Of a stretch of DNA of 44,294 nucleotides, positions 16,386 to 25,629 are shown one piece after another. Position numbers and translations under genes: made by a program. Where the stretch lies: assembly GCA_024276125.1 (NCBI GenBank), contig JAJRXT010000053.1, positions 1-44,294 of the forward strand, given 5' to 3'. The notes beneath the pieces are model-generated. The model had not been told where the DNA came from, searched no databases, and saw only the letters and a program-made list of their open reading frames with translations. Source of the stretch: a bacterium. Lineage in GTDB: Bacteria > SZUA-182 > SZUA-191 > JAJRXT01. Numbering within the stretch: position 1 is the first letter of the stretch; each line of letters opens with the position of its first letter.

Positions 16386-18116
16386 ATGCCGATTACCAAA
16401 ATACCATCTGCCTATAGAGGAATAAGACGCCTAAAGCAGATAGCAGGTGTCTTTATCCGTCATGGCTTTTATGATATGGTTTCTAAAACCAGCATTCCTG
16501 GACTCTCCGGCGGAATTTCCAAGCGTGAGCAAAAATATCCAAGGGAGGACATCGGGAAAAATCTCTCTACGGCGCAGCGTTTGCGTATGGTGTTCGAGGA
16601 ATTAGGCCCTACATTTATCAAGCTGGGTCAGATGCTTAGTCTTGAACCTGATATTATTCCTGCCGATTATGTAGAGGAATTCAAAAAACTTAAGGATAAT
16701 GTACCCCCCTTTTCCTATGAAGAAATTTGTGAAATAATCGAATCCGAATTGGGAGAAGTTCCTGAAAAATTGTTCAAAAGTATAGACAGCGTTCCAATAG
16801 CCGCAGCTTCCATATCTCAGGTACATTTTGGGACTCTGCATTCCGGGCAAAGAGTGGCTATTAAGATTCAAAGACCAAATATTGAGCAATCAATCAGAGA
16901 AGATATAAAGATTTTAAGGAGAATTGCCAGAACCCTGGAAAAACATTTAAATAATATGGAGCTATTAAATCCGGTTGCCATTGTAGCGGAGTTTGAAAAT
17001 TTTATCAGCAAAGAAATGGATTTTACCAACGAAGCTGCCGCCAATGAACGCTTTTCCAGTAATTTTAAGGATGATAAAACCATTTATATTCCTAATATCT
17101 TTTGGGATTTTACTACCCCGCAAGTGTTGGTAATGGAACGCTTGGACGGGCTTGAAATGGATGAGAAGGAAAAAATGGAGCAAACCGGCTTAGACCCGGT
17201 TAAAATCGCCAGCATCGGCTTAAATGCCTTTGCCAAACAGATTTTAGACCATGGATATTTCCATGCAGACCCGCATCCCGGCAATTCCCTGGCATTGCCG
17301 GATGGACGCGTGGCGCTTATTGATTTTGGTATTATGGGATTTGTCGATAAGGAATTAATGCGCCATTTGGCCAATATTTTTATCGGATATGCCGAGCATG
17401 ATTATGACCGGCTGATTGCTGTGTTTATGAGTATGGGGCTGATTAATGAACAAACTGATATTAAAAACTTTAAGTATGATTTAATGGATTTAAGCGAGCC
17501 TTTTTACGGTCGCTCGCTTGCGCATATTCAGGTGAAAGAGATTTTTGACAAGGCGCTTTCTCTAGCTGCAAAGCACAAAATGCGCCTGCCTAGAGAGTTG
17601 ATCCTTCTGTTTAAAACTATGGTTGCCTTAGAAGCTATGGGGAAAAAACTTTCGCCTGAAGCAAATATCCTAGAAACCATGAAACCATATGCTATGCGCC
17701 TGTTAGGCAGAGGGTATGACCCTAAAGTTATAATGAGTAATATGCGGCATGATTTATTTAATTACGCCAATATATTTAAGAATTCTCCCGATTTATTTTA
17801 TAAGCTGCTAACAAATGTTGCCGCCGGCAAGCAGAATATGAACATTACTGTACAACTGCACCGCTCAGAAGAGATGGAGACTAGTTTTGTTCAGAGTTTC
17901 AACCGCGTAGCAATAGGAATGGTGGCGGGAACATCATTGCTTGCGGGTTCCTGGATTCTGGCTTCAGGGCATAAATCCCTGCCCATATCAATACCGGCGC
18001 TCGGTATTGAAAAAATTGCCCTTACGACATTACTTGGTCTTATTGCATTTACTATGGCTACTGTTTTAGGCTTTTGGCTGACTTATACGATATTGTTCCG
18101 CTCAAAACAAAAATAA
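16386..18116 (+). CDS. UbiB/ABC1 (ADCK)-family atypical kinase
   Basis: The product is 576 residues from ATG 16386. It is an atypical protein-kinase-like ATPase of the UbiB/COQ8 family, usually linked to isoprenoid-quinone or lipid biosynthesis at the membrane. The signature KLGQ (79-82), the alanine-rich loop AAASISQVH, HADPHPGN (293-300) and LIDFG (D313) are all present, so the active site is complete. Two C-terminal hydrophobic helices (about 510-572) form the usual membrane anchor. A longer reading from TTG 16305 adds 27 hydrophobic residues that do not fit the family start (PSAYRGIRRLKQIAGVFIRHGF). Neither start has a good ribosome binding site. The gene stands alone. A GC-rich palindrome abuts its stop codon. 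Confidence 0.88.
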   Translation: MPITKIPSAYRGIRRLKQIAGVFIRHGFYDMVSKTSIPGLSGGISKREQKYPREDIGKNLSTAQRLRMVFEELGPTFIKLGQMLSLEPDIIPADYVEEFKKLKDNVPPFSYEEICEIIESELGEVPEKLFKSIDSVPIAAASISQVHFGTLHSGQRVAIKIQRPNIEQSIREDIKILRRIARTLEKHLNNMELLNPVAIVAEFENFISKEMDFTNEAAANERFSSNFKDDKTIYIPNIFWDFTTPQVLVMERLDGLEMDEKEKMEQTGLDPVKIASIGLNAFAKQILDHGYFHADPHPGNSLALPDGRVALIDFGIMGFVDKELMRHLANIFIGYAEHDYDRLIAVFMSMGLINEQTDIKNFKYDLMDLSEPFYGRSLAHIQVKEIFDKALSLAAKHKMRLPRELILLFKTMVALEAMGKKLSPEANILETMKPYAMRLLGRGYDPKVIMSNMRHDLFNYANIFKNSPDLFYKLLTNVAAGKQNMNITVQLHRSEEMETSFVQSFNRVAIGMVAGTSLLAGSWILASGHKSLPISIPALGIEKIALTTLLGLIAFTMATVLGFWLTYTILFRSKQK

Positions 18117-18495
18117 GGGGCGAGGCGCCCTAAGCCAATAATGAAAAACTTTTTTTAGCCTGTCATTCTGAGGCAGGAGGCCGAAGAATCTTCTCGCTGT
18201 TGCGGGGGGAGATTCTTCGGCCTTCGGCCTCAGAATGACAAAAATGGACAACTTCACCATAGGTAAGCTTGTTTGCATATATACTTATAACTTTTTTGTC
18301 CTTCATTTATACAAGGATACCAGTTAGATAAAACCCCTTAATCCACCCTACGGTAGTACCGTTAGTTTTTTTGCGTAATATCAGTAAATAAAATTACAAA
18401 ATGCCTGCTTTAAGATTTTCGGCTATTTTTGCTGTTTGGCGACAGTCTCATGAAACGTAACACTTATAGGACGAAAGACGGGTTGACTTATACAT
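18117..18495. repeat. Intergenic repeats before the nucleoside transporter
   Basis: The stop codon of the UbiB-type gene is followed at once by GGGGCGAGGCGCCC, matched after the stop of the methyltransferase gene (29904-29919). A family A copy (18161-18240), a fragment of the family C core (CCCCTTAATCCACCCTAC near 18334) and a 50-base repeat shared with 29985-30045 (CGGCTATTTTTGCTGTTTGGC) follow. No gene is seen. Confidence 0.65.
18161..18240. repeat. Palindromic repeat family A, near-perfect copy
   Basis: TGTCATTCTGAGGCAGGAGG and its inverted partner CGGCCTTCGGCCTCAGAATGACA flank a short GAAGAATCT/AGATTCTTC stem. The whole 80 bases can form one long hairpin. Confidence 0.85.
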
Positions 18496-19806
18496 ATGCA
18501 AGCATATAATCTGGTAAGCTTTTTGGGAATATTTTTCTTTTTAGGCACAGCTTGGCTTTTATCTGCGGATAAAAAAAATATGAATTGGCGCGTTATCGTC
18601 TGGGGCGTGGGGTTGCAGCTTATATTCGCTTTATTTATCTTTGTTGTGCCTGCCGGCGCTAAATTATTTTTATTTATAAATAATATAGTGGTGCATGTGC
18701 TGGAGTCGGCGCAAGCCGGCAGCAGATTTGTATTCGGAAGATTAGCCTTACCGCCGGGCGCGGTAAATGAAGCCGGTGAGAGTTCATTGGGATTTATCCT
18801 GGCATTTCAAGCTTTTCCCAGTATTATATTTTTTTCAGCCCTTATGTCAATTCTGTATTTTTTAAATATCATGCCGCGGCTTATACGCGGATTTGCCTAT
18901 TTATTTACCAAACTGATGAGGATATCCGGCGCTGAATCCATGTGTGCGGCTAGTAATATATTTGTAGGCATAGAATCTGCGCTCACCATTAAACCGCATT
19001 TAAATGATATGACGGCCTCGGAATTATGCGCCGTACTTACTACCGGTATGGCGACCGTTGCCTCCAGCGTACTGGCTTTTTATGTATATACGCTGCAAGC
19101 GCAGTTTCCTACTATAGCCGGTCATTTGATTTCAGCCTCCATTTTATCGGCGCCTGCCGCCTTGGTTATGTCTAAGATAATACTGCCTGAATCAGAAACT
19201 CCCAAGACTCTGGGAGAGAGTATCGCCCCGCATTATAACAAGGAAAACAACCTGTTTGAAGCTATTATAAACGGGGCTAATGCCGGGGTGAAATTGATTG
19301 TAGGTATTATTGCTCTCTTGCTTGCCGTATTGGGTTTGGTAGCGCTGGCGGATTTATTTTTGGGCGGAATCGGCTGGCGGCTAAACAGTATGCTGGGAAT
19401 ATATATTGACTTTACCCTTAAGGGGTTATTGGGCTATATTTTCTATCCATTTACTTTGGCCTTAGGCGTGCCTCCGGCTGATGCGGGTATTATTGCTAAG
19501 ATTATCGGCGAGAGAACTATTGTAACCGAAGTAACCGCTTATCAGGATTTGGCGGTTATCTTGAGTAAAAACTTGCTTACGCATGCGCGATCGGCGGTAA
19601 TTGCAACTTATGCGCTATGCGGTTTTGCGCATTTGGCTTCCATGTCGATTTTTGTAGGCGGGGTGGCGGCGCTTGCTCCTGAAAAAACACAGGTATTAGC
19701 TAAGGTAGGTTTTAGGGCGCTGCTTGCGGCAACACTGGCATGTATGCTTACCGGCGCTGTTGCGGGTACATTTTTTACTAAAGGCTCGCTATTGTTGGGG
19801 GGATAG
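18496..19806 (+). CDS. Concentrative nucleoside transporter (NupC/CNT family)
   Basis: The product is 436 residues with about ten hydrophobic segments. It is a cation-coupled inner-membrane importer of nucleosides. Family features are the N-terminal YNLVSFLGIFFFLGTAWLLS, the central GAESMCAASNIFVGIESALT (re-entrant loop), TTGMATVASSVLAFYV, and the late APADAG-like GVPPADAGIIAKIIGERTIV. Length is normal. A ribosome binding site is not obvious. Upstream TTGACT and an internal TATAAT are spaced like a promoter, but this would put the transcript start after the ATG, so I do not use it. The stop is two bases from the stop of the convergent TPR gene, with no terminator between them. The substrate (pyrimidine or purine) cannot be told from sequence. 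Confidence 0.92.
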   Translation: MQAYNLVSFLGIFFFLGTAWLLSADKKNMNWRVIVWGVGLQLIFALFIFVVPAGAKLFLFINNIVVHVLESAQAGSRFVFGRLALPPGAVNEAGESSLGFILAFQAFPSIIFFSALMSILYFLNIMPRLIRGFAYLFTKLMRISGAESMCAASNIFVGIESALTIKPHLNDMTASELCAVLTTGMATVASSVLAFYVYTLQAQFPTIAGHLISASILSAPAALVMSKIILPESETPKTLGESIAPHYNKENNLFEAIINGANAGVKLIVGIIALLLAVLGLVALADLFLGGIGWRLNSMLGIYIDFTLKGLLGYIFYPFTLALGVPPADAGIIAKIIGERTIVTEVTAYQDLAVILSKNLLTHARSAVIATYALCGFAHLASMSIFVGGVAALAPEKTQVLAKVGFRALLAATLACMLTGAVAGTFFTKGSLLLGG

Positions 19807-19808
19807 GG

Positions 19809-20579
19809 TTAATCCTTTTCTGAAGCCAAACTGCGATTGGCTTGTTCAATCCATTCCTGCACCCTTTTTGTATCTGGGGAATCCGGAGCAAGCTGAATAA
19901 ATTTTTTATAATATTCTAAGGCTAATTTTTTAAAATTCAACCGCCTATCATAAATAACACCTAAATTATAGCAGGCATCCGCTGAATTATATATTTTAAG
20001 GACTTCCAAATATTCATCCACAGCCTCTTTATAACGCGCTTGTTTATAGAATATTTGTCCGTTTCTAAGCCTTATAACAGCGCTTTTCCTTGTCTCAGGG
20101 TCTAAATCGTCTAATGAATTAACCTTTTTTGCTTTTTTATGCTTCTTAGTTTTATTAACAACCGCAGGCGGCGGTGTTTTCTTTTGGACGATAATATCTT
20201 TTTTAGGGACAAAAATTTCAGGATAAGCCGCTTTTATATTTTTTATAATACCTTTTACTTGGCGACTGTCATCAGAATCAGCCTCTAGGCTTAAAAACAA
20301 TTGGTAGTAATACACAGCTTGCTTCATATCCCTGATATTTACCTCATATGTTACCCCAAGATTATAGGCGGCGTGAGCTGAATTATATTCAGTCAGCGCC
20401 TGTTTATATATAATTACCGCATCATTGTATTTACCTTCTTCACATAATTTATTAGCCTCCAAAACAAGTTTTTCCGATTCAGGTTGAGCTGCCAGCCCTA
20501 CTGGTAAGTTCATGAAAAAAATAAACATAAAAACAAAGATAAAGGCAAGATAAAACGACTGTTTTAGATTGCGTAGCAT
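19809..20579 (-). CDS. Secreted TPR-repeat protein, paralogue 2
   Basis: The product is 256 residues. It has an N-terminal signal or anchor (residues 8-30), then two copies of a unit of about 75 residues, each with paired TPR-like helices: AAYNLGVTYE...AVYYYQLFLSLEAD and ACYNLGVIYD...ALEYYKKFIQLAPDSPDTKRVQEWI. A basic, Lys/Pro-rich linker (about 125-155) separates them. TPR proteins bind other proteins; the partner is unknown. Its ATG overlaps the stop of the upstream paralogue (TAATG), so the two are translationally coupled. Confidence 0.8.
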   Translation of the reverse strand: MLRNLKQSFYLAFIFVFMFIFFMNLPVGLAAQPESEKLVLEANKLCEEGKYNDAVIIYKQALTEYNSAHAAYNLGVTYEVNIRDMKQAVYYYQLFLSLEADSDDSRQVKGIIKNIKAAYPEIFVPKKDIIVQKKTPPPAVVNKTKKHKKAKKVNSLDDLDPETRKSAVIRLRNGQIFYKQARYKEAVDEYLEVLKIYNSADACYNLGVIYDRRLNFKKLALEYYKKFIQLAPDSPDTKRVQEWIEQANRSLASEKD

Positions 20580-21343
20580 TATTTTTTCCTTACATCAGGG
20601 GCTTTTATGGCGCGCAGCGTATAAGTTCTGGGTTTAAACAATATCCCTTTGTCCTGTAGAGATTCTTTGGATAATTTGGTTATGCGTAGGGGAACTCTAT
20701 ATATGCCGGCAGATTCAGGAGACATTTTTAAAAAGCGCTGATAATAATATATCGCTTTATTTTTATATTTAAGATCATAGTCATAAATCAGCGCCAGATT
20801 ATAGCAGGCCGGAGCGGATTTATGAACAATCAGCGCCTCGCGGTAAACCTTTATAGCCTGCTCATATCTGCCTTTGACCAGATATTTTTTACCCAGCCGC
20901 AAAAGTTTATCCTGCTCATCTTCCATAATCCTGTCTAATACTGAAGAACCCTTTTTTTTAATTGCGCTGTCTGTTTTTAATTGCGGGTATATTACTTCCT
21001 GAGCATTTTTCAGCCATTGTTGTACAGCCGGCGCCTCGGGGGCATCCGGCGCTAAGGTTAAAAATTTTTTATAATAATATATGGCTTTAGCCTTAAATCC
21101 CATTTCATGATCATATACTACCGCCAGATTATACGCCGCATCAGGGGAGTTATAAAGTTTCCAGGCCATATTATAATTGCGTACGGCGGATTCATACTCT
21201 TTTTGTTCCACCAGTAAATTAGCGTCATTAATCAGCTTTTTCAGGGTTGGTTTACCGGCGGCTGTACTGTTTTTAACGCAAAGCCCCAAGGATAACAGTA
21301 TACAGACAGCAAAGGTATTTAGATAATATTTCCATTTTCCCAT
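20579..21343 (-). CDS. Secreted TPR-repeat protein, paralogue 1
   Basis: The product is 254 residues and has the same plan as its downstream neighbour: signal (about 8-28), TPR unit (AAYNLAVVYDHEMGFKAKAI...FLTLAPDAPEAPAVQQWL), linker, second TPR unit (ACYNLALIYDYDLKYKNKAIYYYQRFLKMSP), and a short basic tail. The four units in the two proteins are clearly related, so a tandem gene duplication followed an internal one. It starts 12 bases after rpe and is probably in the same transcript. Confidence 0.8.
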   Translation of the reverse strand: MGKWKYYLNTFAVCILLSLGLCVKNSTAAGKPTLKKLINDANLLVEQKEYESAVRNYNMAWKLYNSPDAAYNLAVVYDHEMGFKAKAIYYYKKFLTLAPDAPEAPAVQQWLKNAQEVIYPQLKTDSAIKKKGSSVLDRIMEDEQDKLLRLGKKYLVKGRYEQAIKVYREALIVHKSAPACYNLALIYDYDLKYKNKAIYYYQRFLKMSPESAGIYRVPLRITKLSKESLQDKGILFKPRTYTLRAIKAPDVRKK

Positions 21344-21355
21344 GGTTATTTAAGC

Positions 21356-22021
21356 TTACAGCCCCGTAAGTTTTGCCTTCATCTGCTTTAGCGCTTCACC
21401 GGGGTTTGGCGTACCGAATATGGCTGAACCCGCTACCAGAATATCGGCTCCAGCAGATGCCGCTGTGCGCGCATTATCCAGCTTGATACCGCCGTCTACT
21501 TCCAGTTGGATATGTTTGTGTTCCTGCTCGATTATTTTATGTAGATTGCTGATCTTACTCAAAACTTGCGGGATAAATTTCTGCCCCCCGAATCCGGGGT
21601 TTACGGACATTAAAAGTATCATATCAACATCCGGTAATACGTGTTCCAAAAAGGATAGCGGCGTGCCCGGATTAAGTACGGCGCCGGCTTTTACGCCGGA
21701 TTCTTTGATCATATGGATAGTGCGGTGCAGGTGATAGCATACCTCCGTATGTACGGTTATCATATCAGCGCCGGCATCTATAAATGCCGGAATTAAAACA
21801 TCAGGATTGTCTATCATAAGATGTACGTCCAGCGGCAGTTTGGTTATTTTGCGTAAAGATGAGACGACTAATGGACCTATAGTCAAATTGGGGACAAAAT
21901 GCCCGTCCATTACATCAATATGCAGCAGATCAGCTCCCGCTTCCTCTACTTCCACAACTTGCTCCCCCAATCGCGCAAAATCAGCCGAAAGAATAGAAGG
22001 CGCTATTTTTATTATTTTCAT
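21356..22021 (-). CDS. rpe: Ribulose-phosphate 3-epimerase
   Basis: The product is 221 residues, full length for the family. It interconverts ribulose 5-phosphate and xylulose 5-phosphate in the pentose phosphate pathway. Key features are [34 protein letters not shown] (metal-binding His and catalytic Asp), [19 protein letters not shown] (phosphate loop), and LEVDGGI with the second catalytic Asp. All are intact. The gene lies between a large AsmA-like gene and the two TPR genes. The 100-base gap upstream has an ACATG...CATGT inverted repeat, so it may have its own promoter. Confidence 0.96.
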   Translation of the reverse strand: MKIIKIAPSILSADFARLGEQVVEVEEAGADLLHIDVMDGHFVPNLTIGPLVVSSLRKITKLPLDVHLMIDNPDVLIPAFIDAGADMITVHTEVCYHLHRTIHMIKESGVKAGAVLNPGTPLSFLEHVLPDVDMILLMSVNPGFGGQKFIPQVLSKISNLHKIIEQEHKHIQLEVDGGIKLDNARTAASAGADILVAGSAIFGTPNPGEALKQMKAKLTGL

Positions 22022-22122
22022 GTTAATCCCCCGTGTATTAGGGCGCCAATTATGCGGTTATGCCCAAGTTATTTTCACATGTAATAATATCATGTAATAT
22101 TTTTTTAGTATAGATAAAATTT

Positions 22123-25100
22123 TTATTCGTTAAAAAGAGTAAAGGGCAGGCTTAGGGTGCGCATAATAATACCAAGTACGTTTTCGGCCAGCGAGGTTAT
22201 GGGTCTGGCGGTTATTTCCGGTGAATCAAAACTTCCCTTTACTGTATAGTATGTATCCAGTACGCCGCGGTTTTTACCCTTTAGAATCCTGCCGGCTAAT
22301 GGTATTTTTTCTACTATACTGTCAATTGCTTGCAATGGCAATACATAGACTTTAAGATCAAGCTCCTGCCCTGCCAGATCGATTTTACCTACGGTTACAA
22401 TCTTCCAGGCATCGCTTAACAGGATTAAATCATCCGTATAAACAACCCCGTTTTTAATTTTAAGATTTCCTTTTACGCTATCATAGGGGAAACCCTCGCT
22501 GTTAAAATCCGGGATTCTAGCCTTAAATATAGTCTGAGGGCTGATAAGCGAGAAAATATTGGCTAATAAGCCGTATTTTTTAATTACGCCATTGGTTATC
22601 TTTATTTTGACTGCTCCGTTTAATCCGGCGAATTTATTTTTATCCTCACCGCTTTTATTTAAATTACCCTCCATATTGAACTGGCCGGATATAATCCCCT
22701 TTTTTACCCCCAATGCCTTTAAAAGTTTATAAAAATCCATTTTATCGGCATTAAGATTCACGCGATAGTTAATAGGTTCAAGCGGAAGTTTTATAATGGC
22801 GCCGGCCGCGAGGTTTCCTTTCTTGGCGGCTAAGGAAAGCTTGTTTATGACTAAACTGGTTTCTGATATTGCAATTTCTGCCGCCAGGTCTGTAAATTTT
22901 ATGTTTTTATAATTTCCATCAGCCGCATGTATAGTCAGTTTTTTGGTAGGCAGGTTTAAATTACTCATTTTAGCGTTTAGCTCATTAAATACATATTCGG
23001 CTTTTTTATTGATTAAATTAGTATTAGATAGATCAATTGTTCCGTATACGCCCAAATTGGCATAATCGGTTAACCTGCCGTCCAGCGTCAGGTCTACATC
23101 CAAATTACCGCCTATAAGCTCAATTTTTTTGGTAGGGAATTTTTTATTATATAGATCAATCAGTAAATCGGGGTCTAATTTATCGCCCTTTATATTAAGG
23201 TTAGCCTTCCATGAATTAAGATCATGTATAACGCCGGTTATGCTTATTGGAGATTCAGCTAGTGAAAAAGTAAACTTTTTAATTTTTAGTTGTTTATTTT
23301 TATCCAAGTTTCCTTTAAATGATAATTTGTTTTGCAGCTTTGCCGGCTTATGTAAATCCTGCTTTAATAAGTAATCGGCAGCGGTTAAATCGGCATTAAG
23401 AGCTATCTGTAAGCCTTTTTTAGTATTAATAAGGCTAAAATCGCACAATCCATCACCGGTTAATAAAAGGGGGATTTTTTTTAATTTGATTCGGCTGTTT
23501 TTAAGATTCAGCGAACCTGTGATATTTCTATGCGATAAGATAACATCGGCTGAAAGCGCGCCTTTGGCGCCTGAGGCGAACCAGCCTGAGAGCTTATTTT
23601 TTATATCTGTCAGCCTAAGGTTTTTGGTATGTATTTTTAGCTTAAGCGGTTTTAGCCGCTCTATTGTGGTAGTAATTTTAGAGCGTCCGCTTAAATAGGT
23701 TATCCGCCTTGGAACAAAGTCTTTCCAGTTTAATAATTTTCCTTTAAATTTAATGTGATCAGCTTGACCATACGTTTTATTAAACCAGCCGCCATAGTTA
23801 TATGAGGTATTAGTAAGATTAGCAGAAGCGCTAATTGCAAGCTGTTTTGACTCTCCGGTTATATCTGCGATAAGTGTGCAGGCGCCTTTTGGCGCCAGTT
23901 TAGCGGTCAGCATATTTTGTATATATTTATCGGCAAATGATATATTTATAATAGGAGACAGCTTAAAATACGGCGCTGTATACAGGCTGTATATCTGAGA
24001 GTCGTCCAAGAGCAGCCTGCTGTTTTCTATATTTGCGTGCATGTTTTTAAATACCAGTTTACCATTATATAAATTGACCTTGCCGGTTATATTTTGGATA
24101 TTATATTTTTTAGCGCCAGATATATCCAGACGTTTTATTATAGCTGCGGCTGATAGTACATTATAATTTTGCGGGCTGCGTATTTTTTTAATCCGCTTAA
24201 TTTCACCGTCCAATTTTACGGTTAATTTGCTGATTATTCCATTATCGGCAATCTGATTAATTATAAAATTTGATACTTTAGGGGGAATCACCTTAAATGG
24301 TATATATTTTTTGCATTCTTTTGCGCTAAACGAAGTTGACTCGGCCTCTAGGTATATACTGCGTTTATCGGCAGATAGCAGGTTATTAAGGTCTATATTG
24401 CCTGTTAGCTTAAAATGGCCGCTATTTAATGAAAAGGGTTCTATATTTATATCAAGGCGCTTATCTTTGCGGGTTAATTTTAAGCTTAGCTTAGCGCTTC
24501 TGGCGGTTAGTATATTGGTAAATAGGCGGGGGTATTTCAGCCAGACCGGTTTTTGTGATATAACATCGGCGGTAAGCGTAAAATCATGGCGCAGATTCCC
24601 GCTATAATCAAGCCTGATATCGGCGCTTCCGCTTAATCTTTCATATGGCAGGTATTTTTCATAATAGGCGCTGAAAATAGACAAACCGCAGTTTCTTATA
24701 TTGGCTTCGGCATTTATTTTTATTTTAGCCGGATCGGGATTTTTGAGGTTTATATCTGATATATCGGCTTTTAAGGAGAGCTTAGCGGGTGGGAAGCTGG
24801 AATCATAAGCCGGCGGAATTTGCGCTTTTAGGTTTATAAAAAACGGCTTATCAAATTCAAAATCATCTATTAAAAGAGATACTTCATTAATTTGGGTTAT
24901 AGCGCCTTGCTGCCTTACCGCCCAATCGGTAAATTTAATCTGCCCGCGGCGGATGATGATTTTATCAATTGCCAGTCGTTTTATAGACCATTTGAATTTT
25001 CCCTTAGTCTCTTTTTTCTCTTCTTCTATAGTTTCTTTATATGGATAAAAATTAAACCTTCCGTCTGAAGAGCGTTCTATATTTATTATTGGTTTTTCCA

Positions 25101-25446
25101 GTGTAATTTTTTGTATGACTATTTCTTTATCAAACAGGGGCGTAAATTTAAACTTTACAAACATATCGTCTGCCGCGATAAACTCGTCATGCTTGGTTTT
25201 ATCGCCGATAATAATATTACTACAGCGTATACCAACGCCGTTTATAAGATGTAATTGCAGTTTTTCTATAGATACCGGGCGTTTTAATAATTTTTTGGCT
25301 TGTTCTTGTATTAATCCGCGGTAATTATTGATATCAACCAAATACGGTACAACCAGCGCGAAAAACAGCGACAGAGCAAGCAGTATCGCCAGTATAGTGA
25401 ATAATAAGGTTTTTCTTTTTTTATTTACCGGCTTATTTTTGGTCAT
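22123..25446 (-). CDS. Large AsmA-like envelope protein
   Basis: The product is 1,107 residues. An N-terminal transmembrane segment (about 13-33) is followed by the AsmA-type start VDINNYRGLIQEQAKKLLKRPVSI. The remainder is a long repetitive beta structure of alternating LxIxL/NLKxxDI strands, as in AsmA, TamB and YhdP proteins, which bridge the periplasm and are linked to phospholipid transport or outer-membrane homeostasis. The C-terminal part (TVGKIDLAGQELDLKVYVLPLQAI, TYYTVKGSFDSPEI) is the typical AsmA-like C-terminal domain. Which AsmA subgroup it belongs to is not clear. It lies about 180 bases after the ROCO gene, with a repeat between. Confidence 0.85.
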   Translation of the reverse strand: MTKNKPVNKKRKTLLFTILAILLALSLFFALVVPYLVDINNYRGLIQEQAKKLLKRPVSIEKLQLHLINGVGIRCSNIIIGDKTKHDEFIAADDMFVKFKFTPLFDKEIVIQKITLEKPIINIERSSDGRFNFYPYKETIEEEKKETKGKFKWSIKRLAIDKIIIRRGQIKFTDWAVRQQGAITQINEVSLLIDDFEFDKPFFINLKAQIPPAYDSSFPPAKLSLKADISDINLKNPDPAKIKINAEANIRNCGLSIFSAYYEKYLPYERLSGSADIRLDYSGNLRHDFTLTADVISQKPVWLKYPRLFTNILTARSAKLSLKLTRKDKRLDINIEPFSLNSGHFKLTGNIDLNNLLSADKRSIYLEAESTSFSAKECKKYIPFKVIPPKVSNFIINQIADNGIISKLTVKLDGEIKRIKKIRSPQNYNVLSAAAIIKRLDISGAKKYNIQNITGKVNLYNGKLVFKNMHANIENSRLLLDDSQIYSLYTAPYFKLSPIINISFADKYIQNMLTAKLAPKGACTLIADITGESKQLAISASANLTNTSYNYGGWFNKTYGQADHIKFKGKLLNWKDFVPRRITYLSGRSKITTTIERLKPLKLKIHTKNLRLTDIKNKLSGWFASGAKGALSADVILSHRNITGSLNLKNSRIKLKKIPLLLTGDGLCDFSLINTKKGLQIALNADLTAADYLLKQDLHKPAKLQNKLSFKGNLDKNKQLKIKKFTFSLAESPISITGVIHDLNSWKANLNIKGDKLDPDLLIDLYNKKFPTKKIELIGGNLDVDLTLDGRLTDYANLGVYGTIDLSNTNLINKKAEYVFNELNAKMSNLNLPTKKLTIHAADGNYKNIKFTDLAAEIAISETSLVINKLSLAAKKGNLAAGAIIKLPLEPINYRVNLNADKMDFYKLLKALGVKKGIISGQFNMEGNLNKSGEDKNKFAGLNGAVKIKITNGVIKKYGLLANIFSLISPQTIFKARIPDFNSEGFPYDSVKGNLKIKNGVVYTDDLILLSDAWKIVTVGKIDLAGQELDLKVYVLPLQAIDSIVEKIPLAGRILKGKNRGVLDTYYTVKGSFDSPEITARPITSLAENVLGIIMRTLSLPFTLFNE

Positions 25447-25491
25447 GATATATTTGGTATGTTTTGCGGCGTTTTATTATGTGTCATACTT

Positions 25492-25621
25492 TGTCATTCT
25501 GAACGCACATCCTTGTCATTCTGAGGCTTTTGCCCTTGTCATTCTGAGGCCGGAGGCCGAAGAATCTCTCAGCCTACACAAGGGAGATTCTTCACTTCAC
25601 TTCGTTTCGTTCAGCATGACA
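25492..25621. repeat. Palindromic repeat family A with triplicated left end
   Basis: TTGTCATTCTGA occurs three times in 55 bases (25491, 25513 and 25536) before one full palindrome (GGCCGGAGGCCGAAGAATCTC ... CAGCATGACA). It ends 8 bases from the ROCO stop codon. Repeated left ends suggest stepwise insertion of one copy into another, or slippage. Confidence 0.75.
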
Positions 25622-25629
25622 GATATCAT

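Noticed and set aside
18484-18513. TTGACT-16-TATAAT as the promoter of the nucleoside transporter
   Set aside because: The -10 box lies inside codons 3-4, so the transcript would start after the ATG; the N-terminus fits the family, so the match is probably chance.
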